A DNA stretch of 64,000 nucleotides, from positions 58,866-122,865 of the forward strand of contig DIVR01000065.1 in the NCBI GenBank assembly GCA_002428325.1, written 5' to 3'. This document shows positions 17,429-25,927 of this stretch, piece after piece. The notes below the pieces were generated by a model. The model searched no databases. It saw only the letters and a program-made list of their open reading frames with translations, and was not told the DNA's origin. The DNA comes from a bacterium UBP4_UBA6127. Its GTDB lineage: Bacteria; UBP4; UBA4092. Within the stretch, counting starts at the first letter, position 1, and each line of letters opens with the position of its first letter. The position numbers were made by a program, and so were the translations under genes.

Positions 17429-18733
17429 CTATTTGCCGGGATAAAAAGCCTGGGATGCCAGGGAGGAGTTTCCGGCAAAATCATACGCTGCCACCCTGTA
17501 TTCAGCCTTCTTCAGGTCCTTAAAAGTATCATCCACATATTCCAGCTTTTCAGGGATTTGGATATCCTTGATGAGTTTGCCATCCCGATACAATTTATAT
17601 CCCAGGATTCCCCGGTTATCGGTTGATGCGTTCCAACTAAGATACATTTTCCCATCTTTTTGTTTGGTAACTTTCAAACCCTTTGGGGTGGTCGGAGGGA
17701 CTGTTTCCACTTTCCCGGTTCGGAGGTATTCCAACCAGGTCTGATGGAATCCGGCTGGAGCATTATGAGGTCCCTGGTAGTGGTTATAAGAGAACAGGAT
17801 AATACCTGTTACATAAGGTTGTACATTTTCTATTTGCTTTTGGATGCGGCCGATGCTGGCTCGGCGATAATCTTTACCAAAGGTTTCCAGGTCAGACCAT
17901 AAAAGTAATCCCGGTTTCTGGGAGACCGCTTGTTTATACATTTTGAACCAATCAGTAAAATTGTCAGTCGTCAGGACTTCACCGCCTAACCCATCCTGGG
18001 GACAGAGAATATCTCCGGCAGCCATATCACTGTGGGCAACTACATAATTCCAGAGTTTCCCATAATCATTGGGTTTCCCCAGATCCGGATTGGCAAAAGG
18101 GCATATCATGACGGGTTTCCCGGGAGTCAGTTTGTGGAGATAATTACAGCTGATGGAGATTGCTTTGGAGAGATTTTCCCAGTTCTCCTGTTTCTGATGA
18201 AAATAATTATCTATTTCCCATTGCCAATACCATCCGTAGAACTGCTGGGGATATTTTTCTATAAAAATTTTCTTTAAATCATCTGCGACCCTGTTACCCT
18301 TTTCCATTTCTCCATTGAGCCATTGACTGTCTGAAGAATATAATTTCCACCAGTCATCATTCCAGTTGAGGCCCAGCATGACTTTCATTCCATGTTTCTT
18401 TGCCTGGCGGAACGTCGCTTCCACCATATCTTTACTCCCTTTACGGCCCTGGTAACCCGGCATCTGAGTGGCATAAATGGCTTTATTGTTTTTGGTATCC
18501 ACCGTTCCCTGCAGGATGATAATATCCATCCCCAGTTCTTTCATGGCCTTGATTTCTTTCTCCCAATCTGCTTCGGTCCAGTTCTCCATCATCCAACTCT
18601 GCATGAAGCTGCCCCGAGGCATGTATTTGACTCCCCCTTCTGCGGCACTCCCGATGCTCCCGCTCATCAAAAACCAGGCGGTTAATGCCATTATGAATAT
18701 AGACTGTAACACGTGTGCATCTTTTCGTTTCAT
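17429..18733 (-). CDS. Secreted DUF4434-type protein with C-terminal fibronectin III domain
   Basis: About 434 residues. The start at 18733 (MKRKDAHVLQ) has GAAGGAG at 6 nt; an in-frame ATG 15 nt upstream lies over that site. A signal peptide follows (hydrophobic to GSIGSAAEG, about residue 30). The body resembles DUF4434, a glycoside-hydrolase-like TIM barrel: WTEADWEKEIKAMKELGMD, GLNWNDDWW, and WYWQWEIDNYF with a likely barrel acid. The last 90 residues form a fibronectin type III module (VPPTTPKGLKVT to SLASQAFYPGK). It heads the leftward DUF4855 cluster and is the only clearly exported member, so it may act on an extracellular glycan. Substrate not predictable. Confidence 0.75.
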   Translation of the reverse strand: MKRKDAHVLQSIFIMALTAWFLMSGSIGSAAEGGVKYMPRGSFMQSWMMENWTEADWEKEIKAMKELGMDIIILQGTVDTKNNKAIYATQMPGYQGRKGSKDMVEATFRQAKKHGMKVMLGLNWNDDWWKLYSSDSQWLNGEMEKGNRVADDLKKIFIEKYPQQFYGWYWQWEIDNYFHQKQENWENLSKAISISCNYLHKLTPGKPVMICPFANPDLGKPNDYGKLWNYVVAHSDMAAGDILCPQDGLGGEVLTTDNFTDWFKMYKQAVSQKPGLLLWSDLETFGKDYRRASIGRIQKQIENVQPYVTGIILFSYNHYQGPHNAPAGFHQTWLEYLRTGKVETVPPTTPKGLKVTKQKDGKMYLSWNASTDNRGILGYKLYRDGKLIKDIQIPEKLEYVDDTFKDLKKAEYRVAAYDFAGNSSLASQAFYPGK

Positions 18734-18851
18734 TATCTGCTCCTTCACTATTAAAATGGGATAAAAAACAGGGATGAAAGAAACCTGAGGACATTATACA
18801 AAGAAAAAGGAAAAAAAAGAAAGGAAAAAATGTCAGGGAGAAAATAAAAAA

Positions 18852-18880
18852 GCTCCCTTTCCCTGAAAGAAGAAGGGAGC
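18852..18880 (-). terminator. Rho-independent terminator after the CoA-binding protein gene
   Basis: An 8-bp stem GCTCCCTT (18852-18859) / AAGGGAGC (18873-18880). Read leftward it is followed by TTTTTTATTTT. It lies just after the stop at 18900 and before the DUF4434 gene. Confidence 0.8.
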
Positions 18881-18899
18881 CGATGAGATAAAAGGTTGG

Positions 18900-19334
18900 T
18901 TAGTGCTGCATAGCCCGGTGTTCTTTCATAAGGCAACGGTTCATGACCACTTGGATTTTATGGCTGAGAGCTTTATCGGCGGCAGCATTATTAACAATAT
19001 GCTCCTGCATCCAGACGACTTTAGCGCCGATTTCGATGGCTTCAGCCACAATCCCGGGAACCGCTTCCGGGGCTCTGAAAATATCCACTATCTCGACTTT
19101 ATCAGGGATATGCAAAAGGTCAGGATAGGATTTCTCTCCTAACACCTCTTGGATCATGGGATTGACGGGGATGATTCGGTATCCCTGTTTTTGCATATAC
19201 TCGGCTACTCGATAACTGGGCCTTTCTGGTTTATCTGATAATCCGACAATGGCAATGATTTTATGGTTTTTTAAAATTATCTGAATTTCTTCAGAAGTAG
19301 CATGGTGAAGGGGTATTTCACAGGCTTCGGACAT
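18900..19334 (-). CDS. CoA-binding domain protein (YccU-like)
   Basis: A 144-residue stand-alone CoA-binding domain with a Rossmann fold: KIIAIVGLSDKPERPSYRVAEYM near residues 28-50, IIPVNP (about 56-61), the DIFRAPEAVP segment and VWMQEHIVNN. This matches the CoA_binding_2 / YccU family, small soluble proteins of uncertain role related to the N-terminal domain of succinyl-CoA ligase alpha. The start is supported by AAAGGAGAT upstream. It is monocistronic, with its own terminator. Confidence 0.88.
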   Translation of the reverse strand: MSEACEIPLHHATSEEIQIILKNHKIIAIVGLSDKPERPSYRVAEYMQKQGYRIIPVNPMIQEVLGEKSYPDLLHIPDKVEIVDIFRAPEAVPGIVAEAIEIGAKVVWMQEHIVNNAAADKALSHKIQVVMNRCLMKEHRAMQH

Positions 19335-19523
19335 TTTTATTATCTCCTTTAGTGATAGGTACGGTCTCTCTTATTGCATTCAATAACAAAAGTTGTTCTC
19401 TGTCAATGAAAACCCTTACTAATTCTGTCGAGTCAGACAGGTCAGGCATGTCAGTGGAATAGGGGAATCAGTTCTTTCTTCCAATTTGGGTATGGATAAA
19501 CCAATCTGAAATAGATTGGTACC

Positions 19524-20201
19524 TTACAGTTCCACCCCGGCGGCTTTCAGGACGGCATCCAGAAAAATACTTTCCGGAACAGCGCCTTCAAAACTGATCG
19601 TTTCATTGATCACTGTTCGGGGAACCCCCCGGACTCCATATTTTTGGACAAAATGGGGGAATTCCGAGGCTTCCACCATATCCGCCCGGATATGTTTATT
19701 TTCCAGAGCCATCTGATGGGCTAATCGGACTGCGGGGGGACAATAAGGGCAGGTCGGAGTAACAAAGACCTGGAGATGGATATCTTTATGAACTTTTTTG
19801 AGTTTCTCTTTGGTCTCAGTGGATAATTTCGTCTCTTCCCGGGAGACATCAATGATGTCTTCAATGAGAGATGAAAACTCATAACCGGCGGGAATTCCAT
19901 AATAGCGAATCCCTAAATCTTCCTTTCCGACCAGTACGATAGCTGGAATTTTATCGATTCTATATTCACGGGTTTTTTCTTCATCTAAAGTGAAATCCCA
20001 TTTCTCCAAATGGAGTTTTTCCGAAAGGCTGGCTACTTCTTCCAGCAGACTCTCGGTCTCCTGGCACCAATGGCAGGGTTGGACAAAGGGTTGAGCAATA
20101 TTGGATACCTTCTGGGTAAACAATACCAGTTTGACTGGATTCCTTAAATGTTCTCCCAAAAGTGATTGAATAGTTTTTTTATCTTTCTCGTTTATTAACA
20201 T
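19524..20201 (-). CDS. Two-domain protein disulfide oxidoreductase
   Basis: A 225-residue protein with two fused thioredoxin-fold units, as in the PDO/glutaredoxin-like family of thermophiles and anaerobes. Unit 1 carries CHWC at Cys43-Cys46 and a cis-Pro in KIPAIVLV; unit 2 carries CPYC at Cys151-Cys154 and the cis-Pro in GVRGVPRTVIN. It likely exchanges disulfides in the cytoplasm, fed by a thioredoxin reductase such as the one at 51080-52015. AAAGGAGG precedes the start. A short hairpin at 19500-19520 follows the gene but lacks a good U tract. Confidence 0.87.
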   Translation of the reverse strand: MLINEKDKKTIQSLLGEHLRNPVKLVLFTQKVSNIAQPFVQPCHWCQETESLLEEVASLSEKLHLEKWDFTLDEEKTREYRIDKIPAIVLVGKEDLGIRYYGIPAGYEFSSLIEDIIDVSREETKLSTETKEKLKKVHKDIHLQVFVTPTCPYCPPAVRLAHQMALENKHIRADMVEASEFPHFVQKYGVRGVPRTVINETISFEGAVPESIFLDAVLKAAGVEL

Positions 20202-20626
20202 CTGAACTTCCTCCTTTATCTAGTTGGACACTCTCAATAGGAAAAAGATTCATCTATTTTCTGGAAAATAACTTACCCCTCGTTCCCCTTCAGTTTATAA
20301 CATCTTTCTATAGCTTCAATTAAAATATTCAATGTAGGTATATAACACAAATAATATCAATCATATAAATCACTCTCATTTCTAATTCTGGTTACTATTT
20401 CAGGATAGGGGGTTCCTGTTTTCCTGGATGGGAGACAGACCCAGGCTGTAACCATCAGCCTGGGTCTGTCTCCGAAAGAGGGGGAAACCATTCGGATGAG
20501 GATAGCTGGAAGGGAATAAACAGGGGAGAGAGGGAAGAAACATCGGACGAATTCAATGCGAAAGGATTGTGAATATGTTAATATTACATAATTTAGAGAA
20601 GGGATTCTGGCTGTAATTGCTTCAAT
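20202..20626 (+). other. 425-bp intergenic region between divergent genes
   Basis: No gene or RNA recognised. It contains the 18-bp palindrome described separately (20431-20473) and an AT-rich part (about 20300-20390) likely to hold promoters for both flanking genes. I saw no lysine riboswitch pattern before the lysA operon. Confidence 0.5.
20431..20473. repeat. Long intergenic hairpin, copy A of a dispersed palindrome
   Basis: A perfect 18-bp inverted repeat: GGAGACAGACCCAGGCTG (20431-20448) and its complement (20456-20473), loop TAACCAT. The core (GACCCAGGCTG-loop-CAGCCTGGGTC) recurs at 52133-52169. It has no U tract in either direction, so it is not a standard terminator. Both copies lie upstream of rightward genes in divergent gaps. 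Confidence 0.75.
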
Positions 20627-21886
20627 ATGGAACAGGCATTAAAGGATATCAGTCTCCCATCGTATGAGTTCACGGATTTTCCTGTCCTATCCGACCGGGG
20701 GCAAGTCGAAGCGTCATTGAAAATACTTCTTCAGCAGACATCCAAGTTTGCTGGAATAGCCTCGATTTATGCCCGTGAATCCGGATATTATCCCGGGTTC
20801 GGGAAACTTCAACTCTATTATGTCCTGCAGGATACCGCTGATGAATATGCCTTAAAAAAAGGATTGGTCCCCCTCTTAAAGAAAATTACCGGACATACCG
20901 GTATTCTGGATCAGGTTCATTTTTTGAATGTCTCATTGTTCCAGCATTTTGACCAGATTAAGCCTTATCCTCACTTGCAGCATCTCTATGGGCAGGAAAC
21001 CCGATTTGCGACCCTGACCCAGGAATATCGGGATTTTAGCCATTTGCTGTCAATCAATGATTTGATTTTAATGTCTCCATTGCCTCAGCTGGCCGGTATT
21101 TTAGCCGAGGGAGTTATCCCGGTGAACCGATGCTGGCCGGTGATAGAAAGCACAACGGAGATTCTTGAAGCCTATACCCGGTTGCGTGGTAAAGTCCCTT
21201 CCCATTGGAGCCAGTATTCAAACCGGGCCAAAGGACTTGCGCAAAACTGGTTTCAGATGAATTTAAACAAATTCCAGGAATTTAAAGAATTACTCCGGGA
21301 TACCCTGAAAATCCTTTTGGAAATCCTGGATGATTTGTATAAATATATTCAGCGGGAAAATCTTTATTTTATCCAGCAAAGCCATCCGGCGGAAAATGGG
21401 TTGCCATCGACTCCCTCCGTATCAGACGGGGGAGATTATCGGGCCTGTTTTATTTCGGAGCAGGTTCGGGCTCTTTTTGTTGACCGATGGTCTCCTGAGC
21501 TGGCATTGAAAAAAATGGTGTCGCTTTACCGGAAAAAGAAAGAATATTGCCTGTATCTGCCGACCCTTTTGTCAGTCCCTTATGTCATGTATTACAAAGG
21601 GATTGATTACCATTCAACCTTTATCCAGAAATCATTTTTATATCATGGGTTTGCAGCCAATGTATCGCTGCCAGAAGTCGTTAATATGCGGAACAAAAAA
21701 CTCAGTGAGTATCTGCAATTTTTTGAACAGTACCGGTACCTGATGGACAGGCCTCCCTGGCTGGGATATGGAGTGGATGACCCTGAGCGATGGACCAAAG
21801 TTTTTGACCGGTTCTTCGAAAAACGACGCAAAGAACAGCATATCAAATGGCTGCATGCCACATCCATAGAATTAGCGAGGACTTAG
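20627..21886 (+). CDS. Unknown protein at the head of the lysA-dapF-dapA operon
   Basis: A 419-residue soluble protein without signal or membrane segments. I do not recognise it. An early segment, IASIYARESGYYPGFGKLQLYYVLQD (about residues 43-68), has the Gly/acid spacing of a nucleotidyltransferase-like or small alpha/beta fold, but this is weak. The middle is a helical region (LKILLEILDDLYKYI, about 227-241), and the C-terminal half holds aromatic-rich blocks (YCLYLPTLLSVPYVMYYKG). The stop is 3 nt before the lysA start, so the two are translationally coupled. No strong Shine-Dalgarno precedes ATG 20627. Confidence 0.7.
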   Translation: MEQALKDISLPSYEFTDFPVLSDRGQVEASLKILLQQTSKFAGIASIYARESGYYPGFGKLQLYYVLQDTADEYALKKGLVPLLKKITGHTGILDQVHFLNVSLFQHFDQIKPYPHLQHLYGQETRFATLTQEYRDFSHLLSINDLILMSPLPQLAGILAEGVIPVNRCWPVIESTTEILEAYTRLRGKVPSHWSQYSNRAKGLAQNWFQMNLNKFQEFKELLRDTLKILLEILDDLYKYIQRENLYFIQQSHPAENGLPSTPSVSDGGDYRACFISEQVRALFVDRWSPELALKKMVSLYRKKKEYCLYLPTLLSVPYVMYYKGIDYHSTFIQKSFLYHGFAANVSLPEVVNMRNKKLSEYLQFFEQYRYLMDRPPWLGYGVDDPERWTKVFDRFFEKRRKEQHIKWLHATSIELART

Positions 21887-21889
21887 TTT

Positions 21890-23137
21890 ATGCATTATTT
21901 CAACTATCGCCACAACGACCTTTATTGCGACGATGTGAAAGTAGAAGATATCATCCGGGAAGTTGGAACCCCGGCTTTTATTTATTCCAAGCGGACGGCT
22001 ATTGAGCATTTCCGAAAACTGGATGCTGCCTTTAAGGGATTTGACCATACTATCTGTTATTCCATAAAAGCCAATTCCAATCTGGCCCTTTGCCATGCCA
22101 TGGCCGAAGAAGGCTGCGGAGCGGATATTGTTTCCGGGGGGGAACTTTTCCGGGCCTTGAAAGCTGGGTTTGATTCCCAGAAGATTGTCTATGCCGGAGT
22201 CGGTAAAACCGCTTCAGAAATCAAGTATGCCCTGGAATCCAACATTTTTATGTTTAATGTGGAATCTCTTCCGGAAGCTAAACTGATTGACCAGATTGCC
22301 CTTTCCATGAATAAAAAGGCCAAGGTTTCCATTCGGGTCAACCCGGATGTGAACCCCCATACTCATGCCTATATCACCACGGGAAAAAAAGAGAATAAAT
22401 TCGGGATTAATTTCCATAGCGCTCCTGAGTTTTATCGAAGCCTCAGGGAAATGAAAGGCTTGGATGTTGTCGGCATTCATCTTCATATTGGGTCCCAGAT
22501 ATTAACTCCAGAACCCTATGTGGATGCTATTCGCCGAGGGACTTCCCTGATCAAAAAATTGAAGGATATTGAAATCGACCTGAGCGTCATGAATATTGGC
22601 GGCGGCCTGGGCATTATATATAAAGATGAAAATCCCATGACAGCCAGGGAATTTGCAGATGCGGTGATTCCTGTTCTTGAAGACCGGCAGTGCTGCAAAC
22701 TGATATTGGAACCTGGCCGGCATATCGCCGGGAATGCGGGTATCCTGGTAACTCAGGTAACTTATATTAAACAGACTCCGGTGAAAAAGTTTGCGATTGT
22801 GGACGCTGGCATGAATGATTTGATCCGGCCTTGCCTGTACAATGCTTACCATGAGATTCAGCCTGTCCATAAAGACAGTAAACGGGAAATCCATGATATT
22901 GATGTGGTTGGGCCTATTTGTGAGTCCTCTGATTTCTTTGCCAAGGACAGGGCTCTGCCGGAAGTTTACTCCGGTGAGTTACTCGCTATTATGAGTGCCG
23001 GAGCCTATGGGTTTACCATGGCATCCAATTACAACAGCCGACCCCGGGCGGTTGAAGTCCTGGTGGAAGGCGACAGCTGGCGGGTGGTTCGACGCCGGGA
23101 AACCTGGGAAGACCTTATTAACGGGGAAACTATCTAG
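21890..23137 (+). CDS. lysA: Diaminopimelate decarboxylase
   Basis: A 415-residue fold-type III PLP enzyme that decarboxylates meso-diaminopimelate to L-lysine, the last step of lysine synthesis. The Schiff-base lysine is Lys60 (YSIKANSN). Other family marks are HLHIGSQ, NIGGGLGI (phosphate loop), LEPGRHIAGNAG and the active-site CESSDFF near the C-terminus, then GAYGFTMASNYN. GAGGA precedes the start. It lies in an operon with dapF and dapA, 28 bp before dapF, and ends with TAG. Confidence 0.96.
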   Translation: MHYFNYRHNDLYCDDVKVEDIIREVGTPAFIYSKRTAIEHFRKLDAAFKGFDHTICYSIKANSNLALCHAMAEEGCGADIVSGGELFRALKAGFDSQKIVYAGVGKTASEIKYALESNIFMFNVESLPEAKLIDQIALSMNKKAKVSIRVNPDVNPHTHAYITTGKKENKFGINFHSAPEFYRSLREMKGLDVVGIHLHIGSQILTPEPYVDAIRRGTSLIKKLKDIEIDLSVMNIGGGLGIIYKDENPMTAREFADAVIPVLEDRQCCKLILEPGRHIAGNAGILVTQVTYIKQTPVKKFAIVDAGMNDLIRPCLYNAYHEIQPVHKDSKREIHDIDVVGPICESSDFFAKDRALPEVYSGELLAIMSAGAYGFTMASNYNSRPRAVEVLVEGDSWRVVRRRETWEDLINGETI

Positions 23138-23165
23138 TAAACAATATCAGCGAGGTTAAGAGTTA

Positions 23166-23999
23166 ATGGAATTTCCACTTATCAAATTTAGTAAACTTAG
23201 CGGTGCCGGAAATGATTTCCTTATGATAGACAACCGGCAATTCATATTAAAGGACCCTTTGGATGAGTTTGTCCGGAAAGTCTGCCGGCGGGGCATGAGT
23301 GTTGGCGCTGATGGTGTCATCCTGGTGGAACCTTCCGATAAGGCGGATTTTCGGATGAGATATTTCAATGCCGATGGAAGTGAAGCCGAGACCTGCGGCA
23401 ATGGTTCCCGTTGTGTTTCCCGGTTTGCTTTTCTCAAGGGCATTGCTCCGGCTAAAATGGCTTTTGAGACTCTGGCGGGAATGTATAAGGCTGAAGTTTT
23501 TGAAAACGGAAGGGTGAAAGTCCAGGTCAGCAATCCCAAAGATTTAAGAATGAGTATTGACCTTCCTATGAGTTTTGGTTCTCAGGAATGCCACTTTCTC
23601 AATACCGGTGTGCCTCATGTGGTGGTAGTCCTGGAAGAGGGATTAGATTCCTACGATATCTTCAATGCAGGCCGGGAAATCAGATACCATCAAAAATTTG
23701 CTCCGGCTGGCACCAATGCTAATTTCGTTCAAGTTATCGGAAAAGACGAAGTTCGCATCCGAACCTATGAACGTGGGGTGGAAAACGAAACCCTGGCCTG
23801 TGGAACCGGTTCCATCGCCAGCGCCATGATTCTCCATCTCCTTGGAAAATGCGGAATCCCGGCCACCCTGATTACCCAGGGAGGCCAGAAATTGGTTATT
23901 TCTTATGATATCCAGGGAACAAATATTCAGAATGTCTTTTTAGAAGGCGAAGCCCGGCTGGTCTATGAAGGTGAATTGACCCCCGAAGCTTTTGTGTAA
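23166..23999 (+). CDS. dapF: Diaminopimelate epimerase
   Basis: A 277-residue cofactor-independent epimerase converting LL- to meso-diaminopimelate for peptidoglycan and lysine. The two catalytic cysteines are visible: Cys77 in ETCGNGSRC and Cys212 in LACGTGS. The family N-terminus FSKLSGAGNDF is present. Located between lysA and dapA in one rightward operon. Confidence 0.96.
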   Translation: MEFPLIKFSKLSGAGNDFLMIDNRQFILKDPLDEFVRKVCRRGMSVGADGVILVEPSDKADFRMRYFNADGSEAETCGNGSRCVSRFAFLKGIAPAKMAFETLAGMYKAEVFENGRVKVQVSNPKDLRMSIDLPMSFGSQECHFLNTGVPHVVVVLEEGLDSYDIFNAGREIRYHQKFAPAGTNANFVQVIGKDEVRIRTYERGVENETLACGTGSIASAMILHLLGKCGIPATLITQGGQKLVISYDIQGTNIQNVFLEGEARLVYEGELTPEAFV

Positions 24000-24100
24000 T
24001 ATTCAGGTTTGACTACTCAGAACTGATAAATATTGGTAAAATTTTAGATAGAAAAGTTTACCCTCCGTCGGTAATCAATCCAGAAAAAGGAATTAATGTT

Positions 24101-25015
24101 ATGGCTACCAAAGTAACCCGAACAAAAACCAAAATCCCTCGGTTTGGCGGCTCGCTTGTCGCCCTCGTCACTCCCTTTAAAAATGGTGAGCTGGATGAAG
24201 CCAGGCTCCGGTCGTTGATTGACTGGCATATCAAGAAGGGAACCCATGGCATTGTTCCCTGCGGCACTACCGGCGAATCCGCCACCCTCTCCCATGAAGA
24301 ACATGAACGGGTGATTGAGATTACTGTTGAACAGGTCAATGGACGTGTACCGGTGATTGCCGGGTCCGGGTCCAATTCCACCCAAGAAGCTATCCGGCTG
24401 ACTAAATTTGCCCAGAAGGCAGGAGCTGATGCCGCTCTGCTGATTAACCCTTACTATAATAAGCCGACTCAGGATGGGCTTTACCATCATTTTAAAGCAG
24501 TGGCTGAATCCTGTGATATTCCCCAGGTTCTTTATAATATCCCTAGTCGGACAGCAGTGAATGTCCTACCGGAAACTATCGCAAGGCTCTCTGAAATCAA
24601 AAATATTATTGGGGTGAAAGAAGCTACTGGGAACTTGGTCCAGGCCACTGAAATGATCAGTTTATGCCGAAAAGGATTCCTGGTTCTTTCCGGTGAAGAT
24701 GCCCTGAATGTACCCTTGCTTTTAATTGGCGCCTCGGGAAGCATCTCTGTCCTGGCCAATATCATTCCCGATAAAATGTCCCAGATGATGGTGGAATGGT
24801 TTGATGGTAATGTGGCAAAAGCCCGTGAGTTTCATTTTAAATATTACAATCTGACTCAGGCCTTATTCCTGGAAACCAATCCCACCCCGGCCAAGACAGC
24901 AATGGCTATGATGGGTATGATTGAAAAGGATGTCCGGCTGCCGCTGTTCAAGATGACCGATGCCAATCAGAAAAAACTCAGCCAGGTCTTAAAAAACTAT
25001 AAATTAATCAAGTAG
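24101..25015 (+). CDS. dapA: 4-Hydroxy-tetrahydrodipicolinate synthase
   Basis: A 304-residue (beta/alpha)8 aldolase that condenses pyruvate with aspartate semialdehyde. The Schiff-base lysine is Lys173 (GVKEATG); GTTGES binds pyruvate, and the active-site Tyr lies in the PYYNKPTQ and YNIPSRT segments. The N-terminus carries about 12 extra basic residues before the conserved GSLVALVTPF. AAAAAGGA lies upstream with 9 nt spacing. The 100-bp gap after dapF shows no terminator. Confidence 0.96.
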   Translation: MATKVTRTKTKIPRFGGSLVALVTPFKNGELDEARLRSLIDWHIKKGTHGIVPCGTTGESATLSHEEHERVIEITVEQVNGRVPVIAGSGSNSTQEAIRLTKFAQKAGADAALLINPYYNKPTQDGLYHHFKAVAESCDIPQVLYNIPSRTAVNVLPETIARLSEIKNIIGVKEATGNLVQATEMISLCRKGFLVLSGEDALNVPLLLIGASGSISVLANIIPDKMSQMMVEWFDGNVAKAREFHFKYYNLTQALFLETNPTPAKTAMAMMGMIEKDVRLPLFKMTDANQKKLSQVLKNYKLIK

Positions 25016-25029
25016 GGGAGAGTCTTGTT

Positions 25030-25203
25030 ATGGCCTTGGATACTGAACTGTTAAAAATACTGGTCTGTCCGGCCTGCAAATCCGGCATCCAGTATGATGA
25101 AGAGAAACAGGTAATTTGCTGTATAAATCCTGATTGCCGGAGAAAATACCCGGTTCGGGATGGAATTCCTGTCATGCTGGTTGAAGAATCTACCCAGGAG
25201 TGA
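25030..25203 (+). CDS. Trm112-like small zinc-binding protein
   Basis: A 57-residue protein: MALDTELLKILVCPACKSGI, then CCINPDCRRKYPVRDGIPVML. The CPAC and CINPDC cysteine pairs and the ending YPVRDGIPVMLVEE are typical of Trm112-like/YcaR proteins. GGGGAG lies about 10 nt upstream. It starts 14 bp after dapA and ends 52 bp before tdk, so it is part of the operon. In bacteria these proteins are small, often of unassigned role; some are methyltransferase partners. Confidence 0.85.
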   Translation: MALDTELLKILVCPACKSGIQYDEEKQVICCINPDCRRKYPVRDGIPVMLVEESTQE

Positions 25204-25255
25204 GTATAATCAAGGGCAGTTTGTTGATACCCTCTTGAGGGAGACAGGAAGTCCC

Positions 25256-25864
25256 ATGGATATTTCCATTAAAAATACAGGTTGGATTGAAGTGATTTGC
25301 GGGTCCATGTTCAGCGGCAAATCGGAAGAACTGATTCGACGGATCAATCGATGCCGGATTGCCCGGCAGAAAATTCAAGTATTCAAACCTATCCGGGATA
25401 CCCGATTCAGTAAAACGGATATTGTCAGCCATAATGATAGCCGGATTTCATCTATTCCTGTACAGGACAGCCAGGAGTTATATCATCTGGTGGAGCCGGA
25501 GACCCAGGTAGTGGGTATCGACGAAGCCCAGTTCCTTGATAATGGACTGGTGCAAGTTTGTGAACAATTAGCCAATGAAGGTAAACGTGTCATCCTGGCT
25601 GGATTAGACCAGGATTACCGGGGGGTTCCCTTTGAACCCATTCCTCAGCTGATGGCCATTGCGGAATATGTGACCAAGACTCTGGCTATCTGTGTGGTCT
25701 GTGGAAATCCTGCTAACCGGTCTTATCGTAAAGTGGCTTCTGAAGAAAGGATTCTTCTGGGAGCAACTGATAATTATGAACCCCGATGCCGGAAATGTTA
25801 TCGGTTAGAAACTGAAAAACATGTTGAAGCTGAACCTCCATTATTTGAAGAAAATAAAGATTAG
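25256..25864 (+). CDS. tdk: Thymidine kinase
   Basis: A type II thymidine kinase, 202 residues from ATG 25256 (MDISIKNTGW), which has GAGGGAGACAGGAAG upstream; an in-frame start at 25160 would overlap the Trm112-like gene and is rejected. Walker A is GSMFSGKSEE, the DEAQF Walker B/lasso Glu follows, and the structural zinc is held by CVVCGNP and CRKCY. It phosphorylates thymidine in nucleotide salvage. Ends with TAG, followed by a strong terminator. Confidence 0.95.
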   Translation: MDISIKNTGWIEVICGSMFSGKSEELIRRINRCRIARQKIQVFKPIRDTRFSKTDIVSHNDSRISSIPVQDSQELYHLVEPETQVVGIDEAQFLDNGLVQVCEQLANEGKRVILAGLDQDYRGVPFEPIPQLMAIAEYVTKTLAICVVCGNPANRSYRKVASEERILLGATDNYEPRCRKCYRLETEKHVEAEPPLFEENKD

Positions 25865-25888
25865 TATCCGTCCATTATTGATTGAATT

Positions 25889-25925
25889 AAAAGCCCTTGA
25901 GAGTTGAGATAACTCAAGGGCTTTT
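25889..25925. terminator. Bidirectional terminator between tdk and mgtE
   Basis: A 13-bp perfect stem AAAAGCCCTTGAG (25889-25901) / CTCAAGGGCTTTT (25913-25925) with an 11-nt loop. A runs on the left and T runs on the right serve both convergent transcripts. Confidence 0.9.
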
Positions 25926-25927
25926 GT

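Noticed and set aside
19500..19520. Small hairpin ACCAATCT-GAAAT-AGATTGGT after the disulfide oxidoreductase
   Set aside because: Stem is good, but there is no U tract, so I did not call a terminator.
20202..20626. Lysine riboswitch before the lysA operon
   Set aside because: I could not see the multi-helix junction or conserved loops of the L box; only a simple hairpin is present.
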